64,000 bases of DNA from Zingiber officinale (Eukaryota > Streptophyta > Magnoliopsida > Zingiberales > Zingiberaceae), in contig NC_056001.1 in NCBI RefSeq assembly GCF_018446385.1, positions 6,405,600 to 6,469,599 of the forward strand, written 5' to 3'. The translations under genes and the position numbers were made by a program. Positions 58,323 to 64,000 of the stretch are shown in pieces. The notes below the pieces were generated by a model. That model ran no database searches, had not been told where the DNA came from, and saw only the letters and a list, made by a program, of their open reading frames with translations. How positions within the stretch are numbered: position 1 is the stretch's first letter; the number at the start of each line of letters is the position of its first letter.

Positions 58323-58494
58323 CGGGGTGGATCTTCTAGTTCGTAAAGGTTGGATTAATTCATGGTCCAATCTTTATATTGGTGGGGACAATGGGCTCCT
58401 ACCTATTAACAAGTGGGGGTCATTGTCTCCCACCAATCCCCTTGTTCCGGTCTAAGAGCGGACCATGGACAAAAGGATCAGAAGATCCGGTTCC
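58323..58494. mobile_element. MULE-type MITE (172 bp), TSD GGAGTAATG
   Basis: Terminal inverted words are GGATCTTCT (58329) and AGAAGATCC (ending 58488). The inner fold is GGGCTCCTACC / GTGGGGGTCATTGTCTCCCACC. The flanks repeat GGAGTAATG exactly (58314-58322 and 58495-58503). It belongs to the same size class as 26784-26957 and 35560-35729. Confidence 0.9.
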
Positions 58495-58503
58495 GGAGTA
58501 ATG

Positions 58504-60048
58504 ACCTTCCAAAGTGCTTAAATTAACTATTAAGCCATTGAGGTCAACTAAAGCAATACAAAGTTATAAAAGAGTTCCCAAGCGCAAATCAAAACCACTG
58601 TGACTTCATCTCGTAGCAAGTACGTGATCAACCTTATAAACAAAGCCTAATAGACAAAAACTAAACACATTAATTATCATCAAAATGAATCAACAAAACC
58701 AGTTGGATCAACTTAATTATTTTTTCTAGAATGAAATTGAGCAAAAAAATAATACTTATATCGAATCATGCATGCAGTGTTGACTATATTAAAACAGATA
58801 GGCAAGTGATCATAAAAATAGTATTAGCCAAATGATGCATTAATTGGCCAACTGTGGTGTTTTTAATAAAGTACTGTTGTAGGTTCAGCCTTTTAAGTTA
58901 GTTTTAATTTTAGATATATATGATGCAATATAATATATATTGTAGCAAAATTCCTAGAATTTAATTAATCACGAATGTTATTGTTCTTTTTTTTTTTTTT
59001 AAATTAATCATAGAGATGTGAGTTCTCTTACGTAGTTTTAGTAATGGTACAATGTATGTATATTAAGATATCGATTCTTGGACTTTAGACTATTAAATAC
59101 TGGCTGTCTGGCTTACCTAATGCAAATAATAATAATAATAACAACCATAGTAAGATATTTTATATTCTTACTCATAGTGTTATATTTTTTTATATATATA
59201 ATCTAGTGATCCAGTTCTTTCAATCAATTAATTTTAAAAGTGTTCAATTCAATATTATAAAAATTTTCTATTGACCATCAGACTAAATTTAAAAAGTATC
59301 AAGTGACCCGAAAATTACAATCACCTTTATGAAATTAATCACCCTAGGCAAATATCCTTAGTTGGTGTCACTATTATCTTACCAGACAGGCCACTTGTGT
59401 CCTGCCTCAGGGCCCCTTATAGTGTTTATATTTTTGTTAGTTGATATTAGATATCCAATGTGCATCAACTAATTCAAAAGTGATCAAGTCCGTCCTACGA
59501 AAGTTTTTCATCGGCTATCAGGGTAAATCAAAAAAACATTCGCAACGAGTGGTCCATTAGCATAACATCCTTAGGTCAACCATCTATTAAAATAAATTTA
59601 TCCATTAATTTATCGAAACTAAGATTCGATCCTTAGATGCCTGAAAAATTAAGAATGCATTATGTCGCAGTATCATTATCAGACTCTTGTAATATTTCCT
59701 CATAGTGTTATATCTTTATAATAAAAGATGATTATTCTGTCCCCAAATTATATGACGAAAGATAAATAACTAAATCAACTTATAACCGATCGTTAAATGA
59801 CTGAGGAGAAAAAAAAAATATACACCCGTTAAAATTTAATCCTACCCTACCATAATAAATCGGTCACTTTCTCATCAATTAAGTACACCGTGGACCGTGG
59901 AGACCATACAGTGTTTTACTTGTTCACACGTTAGATGATGTAGAATTTTTCTCATTGTAATTTGTACTTAGTTCCAGGAATATAATTGAGCTATAATTAT
60001 TATAGTCTACTTTAATCTATAACATTCTTTTATAGTTTAGCCCGTGTC
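58504..60048. other. AT-rich low-copy DNA
   Basis: Nothing coding is seen. A loose direct repeat with ATCAATTAATT, AAAGTG(T/A)TCAA and TTTTC(T/A)ATTGACCATCA-like phrases occurs at 59220-59290 and 59465-59530. Confidence 0.5.
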
Positions 60049-60053
60049 CTCAC

Positions 60054-60752
60054 GGTTAGGAATCCAATCAAAATCATATATAAAAATATATAAAAGAAAA
60101 TTATAAATTTAAAAGATAAAAAGTATTTCTATTAAAAGTAAGATTTTTTTTTTTATAGAGTTAAAAAATAAATTCATAAAGGCTTAAATTTAAAATAGAT
60201 AATATCACATCATTATTTAAATATATAATTTTTTTTATCCTTAAGAAGTGGTATCAAAATAAGATTACTCTTCGCCGGATTATTCGTTAGAAGAAGTAAG
60301 AGTATGCATGATTCAAACCGGATGTCATATGAGGTAGCCTTAAAGAAAGTTGAGGAGAGGTCTGGAATAGATCAAGAGTGATCGTATGGTTGAGGAAGAC
60401 TCAAAGTAAGTCAAAAATGACCAGATTCTTATGAGAAGAACTGGAGCAAGTTAAGAGTAACTCAATATTTATATGGAAGACCTGAAGCAGATCAAGAGTG
60501 ACCAGATATTTAAAGAGAGATTATATCATGAGAATAATAATAATCCTTTATTTGATGGGATAATGGTTGAGAATTCAATCAAAGTGTCATATAAAAAATA
60601 TATGAAAAATATCATATATTTAAAAGATGACAGAAATATTCATTAAAATATTTTTTTTTTTGTAAAATTTAAAAATAAATTCATCAGCAATTGAATCTTA
60701 AGCGGCCAATATCAAACATTATACATATATATGAATTCTTTTATCAATAACA
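60054..60752 (+). mobile_element. TRIM-like miniature LTR element (699 bp), TSD CTCAC
   Basis: Direct repeats of ~190 bp lie at 60054-60246 and 60564-60752 (GGTTAGGAATCCAATCAAA against GGTTGAGAATTCAATCAAA; shared ATTTAAAAGAT and AAAAATAAATTCAT). TGGTATCAAAAT at 60249, two bases after the first repeat, resembles the Met-tRNA primer site TGGTATCAGAGC. CTCAC flanks both sides (60049-60053 and 60753-60757) if the first repeat lost its initial T. The 300-bp interior has three ~55-bp units with AGATCAAGAGTGA(C/T)C. Confidence 0.75.
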
Positions 60753-60796
60753 CTCACTTTATAAAGAAAATTAAAAAAACATGAATAAAATTTATT

Positions 60797-60904
60797 ATTT
60801 CTACAATTTTTTAATATCATTTTAATTTATTCTTCCTTTGTCCCTTCGATATTTCTATAATTTTTTAATGCCATTTTAATTTATTCTTCCTTTGTCCCTT
60901 CGAT
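60797..60904. repeat. 54-bp tandem duplication
   Basis: ATTTCTA(C/T)AATTTTTTAAT starts at 60797 and 60851, and both copies end TTTGTCCCTTCGAT. Confidence 0.9.
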
Positions 60905-63900
60905 CCAAAACAAACTAATTAATAAATAGTTAAAAAAAGGAACATTACATTACAAGACAAAATTGTGCTAGAATATATAATTCACTAATGTCTCACACAT
61001 AATACTTTGTTATTTTGATTCTATTCTGAAAGAAAAGTAAAATGGCTTACGAAGTCATCCATGTCTACACATGGCACGGAGTGTTCATTGAGGTGATCCC
61101 AAATCTAGGGAAGGCGCCACGTGACTCTCCGTTCACATTCAAACTTTGCACTTATTCCTATGCCTTCGATCCAACGATTATTATAAACAAAACGGAAATT
61201 CTACTTGAATCATAATAATAAAAATAAAAATAAAATACAACTTGATTGACCTTCTTTAACCTTAAACTTAAAATATAATATTAAAACAAAGAGATCAGAT
61301 CTTGTTTTAAGATTTTTATATCTCCATAAATTAGATCATATCTTAAAAATATAATATATATCATGAAGATATTATATCCATCCGATCGACTAGAAGATAT
61401 AGAAATACAATAATCTTAGGACAAAGAATATAATTTTTACAACAAAAAGTTCAAATTTCTTAGGTTCTCTGGTCATTTTTTTCCTTGCACGTGGCGCTGA
61501 ACCCGGACGGGTTTAATTTAATGAATGTGAACCGGACGAATCCAAATCATAACGTGTGTCCAAGGCAAACCAAATCGCCATCGCGCAGTGTAAAAGAGAG
61601 GAAGAAACGAATGCTGAAATTGAAGTGCAGCCAACTGTTTAATTTCGAGGAAATTGCCCGGTCACTTTTTTATTTGGAAAAATTGAAACAAAGTAAAAAG
61701 ATATTTATAAAAATAAAGTGTGTTGTTCAATTGACTGACTCGGGTCAAGCTAGTGGCCGATTAATTTCAGTGCGCCACGTGACGTAGCCACCCACTGGAG
61801 CAATTGCCAACCAAGAAGAGAAAGTTGGCAATTGGACTAATCATCACGAGGGAGAAGAAGTCAATCCGCTTGACTCAATATCTTCTCTTTTTTTATGTCA
61901 ATTATGTTTACTTTGAATTCTTTTAATTTCAACGTCAAATTATATTTATATTATCTATATTAATGCTACTCAATTATTTCAAATAATCAAACCTTGACAT
62001 ATTTTAACAATTTAAATTATTCAATTTCAAATTTAACCGCATTAAATTAGTAAGAGAAGACCGACGAGTGCGGGTGGTCCAATGTCAAGCATATCTACCT
62101 TACGCGGTCAAATTTTGAATGCCCGAGTGCATGCATTTTATCAAGAGCAACTAAAAATTTAAAAAAAAAACAAATTATAAGTCTACGAGAATTGACCAGT
62201 AGAACCATTTTTTTTCTTTTTTAAAAATTAATATTTTGTAGATGTGAGCATCATAATTCAAGTATTTGTATTTGTATTTGTAATCAACGACGGCGTCTAT
62301 CTACTACGCGTCGTCACATCCTTTTAAGACTCATTCTCTCTAAATTTATTTATTTATTCGTTTTTTTGGCGATATATGTCGACTTGGAAAAGATTAATTA
62401 GTCATTAAGGCAGGTCAACCGTGGCTTACGAAGGCGATTGACTTAACTAATCTGAAAAATTACGAGTTTAATTTTTTTTAAATTAAATGTGATACAGTAT
62501 TACAGTGCACTGCTTGCTATGCAGATTAATAATGTGGTAGTTTCTCGTTGACGCTGTCAATGAACAGAGAGGCAACTCAATTCCCTGCCATTATTAATGC
62601 AGTAGGAAGATCTTGATGGCTCGATTTGTAGACGTGACACATTTGTTGCTGCCCTGTGAATCATACTATTAAGATGATGGGAGATCTTTTGAAGTGCTTG
62701 TCCTTGCTACAGTTCGTGAGTTGATTGCAAAAGAAGGAAGAATGTACGCAAGAGGAGTGGAGTTTGAGTTGAATGCCAAAGTTAGCATGAGTAATGTCAC
62801 AGCTCTTGTTAGGGCAGTAAATTGTTAAGTCGTTGGACTCGGAGTTGACTGACATGTTAGTATCAGAGGTTTTAAAGCGTGGTTACTTAAAACTTTTTAA
62901 AATCAAAAGTTAAATCCTACTTTCACATTGAGGAATGCTTCTCAATAATAAATTGAATTATATGATGAGATCCACCAAATCTACTTAAAAATATATATAT
63001 ATTTATTAATTTGTCCTGATATTCCAATTTATTCAACTCTACAGACTGATCTGCTACATTGCATGCATTCATTGCTTTCTCGACTTTTCTTCCTACTCTT
63101 TCCTATTTTAACGCCTTTTTCTAATAATTAAGACACTTTCCTTCCCAAAGACGGTAGCTTCGGCTCAATTTAATGCAATCATTAATGGCGAATTTATAAA
63201 GAGATAAGCTCGCCAAGAGTTCCAGCCTACGTTTTCTGCATCATGGGGAGGCGGCTAAGCTTGGCAGCTAAGAACAGCTACTGTCGTTATCTTCAAATAG
63301 GCTGCTAATTAGTGTTTATTACTGGAGGAACATGCAATAATTCTGTTCCAGATCAGAGACAGAGACTGAGACTGAAATAATAACTTAGATGATGAGCGTT
63401 GGCACAAGGTTCGGGGAGAGGGGAGGACCATTTCCAATCTGCAGCTCCATCAATTAATGCCTGTATGTGCTCCAAGAGGCAGATCATTCTTGCGACTCTT
63501 TCTTTTTGCCGATTGCTTGTTTATTAGTCGGCCTGTAATTGTGGACTTGACACAGGCATATCCAGTATATCAGTATATGGAAACAACTACGGAGTGATTG
63601 ACAAGCTAACAGTGAATTCTCAGTCAAAGTAAACACGGTGGTAGTCAATTCTGCTGCACCTTTGTTTATTCATTCTCGGTCTATTTAATTGGCCTCACTA
63701 CTTTAACTTGTCAAATGTCATAGTTCATGCCCACACAGGAGATCTGAAATATGTTGTAGGTTACTATCTAATCTAAACACAGGGACAATTTTGACGAAAT
63801 GAAGCATAATAGATGAAAAATAATCACAGTCATAATGGCGACCCATGTTCTTGATGTATAGAACGGAATTACTCCAAACCTTCCTAACAGTTTCCCTTGT

Positions 63901-64000
63901 TCCTAGCTGTCGGCAGTCTCTACCTTTTAATTAATCTCTCGACAGGCAAAGTAATTCAAAGTATGACATGATCACTACGCTACTTTTCCCTCCCTCGAAG
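60905..64000. other. Low-copy DNA; small frames only
   Basis: A 100-codon frame at 61485-61787 (plus) is basic and unrecognised. On the plus strand 62672-62826 is open and reads MYARGVEFELNAKVS in its middle, opposite a 64-codon minus frame (62855-62661); neither is recognised. A 21-codon frame (63244-63309, MGRRLSLAAKNSYC) starts about 50 bp after TTATAAAGAG near 63193, which could be a leader exon or upstream ORF of a gene to the right. No RNA gene was identified. Confidence 0.4.

Noticed and set aside
61485..61787. 100-codon basic frame as a gene
   Set aside because: No recognisable domain, no clear promoter and composition close to surrounding DNA; kept only as a note.
24701..64000. tRNA or other RNA genes in the low-copy stretches
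   Set aside because: I saw no convincing cloverleaf or A/B box pair by eye; a tRNAscan-SE/Infernal run would be decisive.

Overview
This window looks like a nuclear segment of a large, repeat-rich flowering-plant genome, probably a monocot. Evidence is the LTR retrotransposon lineages present (Sirevirus-type Copia, Tat-type and Tekay-type Ty3/gypsy), a plant NAC gene, a PIF/Harbinger element and MITEs. A ginger-family (Zingiberales) origin is my impression from the style of the LTRs and is not proven here. There are no bacterial operons, rRNA genes or CRISPR arrays.

Layout. 1-4883: the 3' part of a Tat-type element with a 57-bp tandem array, a decayed intron-containing antisense gene (PF04195-like plus coiled coil) and its 3' LTR. 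4884-9099: the 3' part of a Sirevirus-like element that the Tat element entered. 9100-17887: the end of another Copia-type element whose 3' LTR holds six more LTRs nested inside it. 17888-24700: a minus-strand Tat relic (99-bp tandem array, protease, gag, LTR) interrupted by a Tekay-like solo LTR. 24700-30600: duplicated and inverted low-copy DNA. 30970-33051: an LTR-like element. 33290-33675: an 88-bp array. 37205-38578: the only convincing cellular gene, a three-exon NAC transcription factor of the NAC042/JUB1 type on the minus strand. 39015-41384: a Tourist-like MITE abutting a 2-kb Harbinger element with a decayed transposase. 41572-44216: the 3' end of a Tekay chromovirus. 44217-56870: a second minus-strand Tat relic that hosts a solo LTR and a near-complete gag-only, pol-less LTR element (49866-55759). 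56870-64000: AT-rich low-copy DNA with a MITE and a small TRIM.

The strongest results are structural. Nine nested or isolated solo LTRs can be bounded by their target-site duplications (eight perfect, one with a single mismatch). Three 170-174 bp MITEs share termini, two with perfect 9-bp duplications. A TRIM with ~190-bp LTRs carries a CTCAC duplication. A Harbinger element has a TAA duplication. LTRs of different families carry family-specific palindromic word clusters, often just upstream of the TATA box, plus a shared block near the CGGACAGTCCGG palindrome. Every retroelement reading frame I could follow is broken or partial, so the window is mostly a record of past insertion and LTR-LTR recombination around one intact-looking NAC gene.
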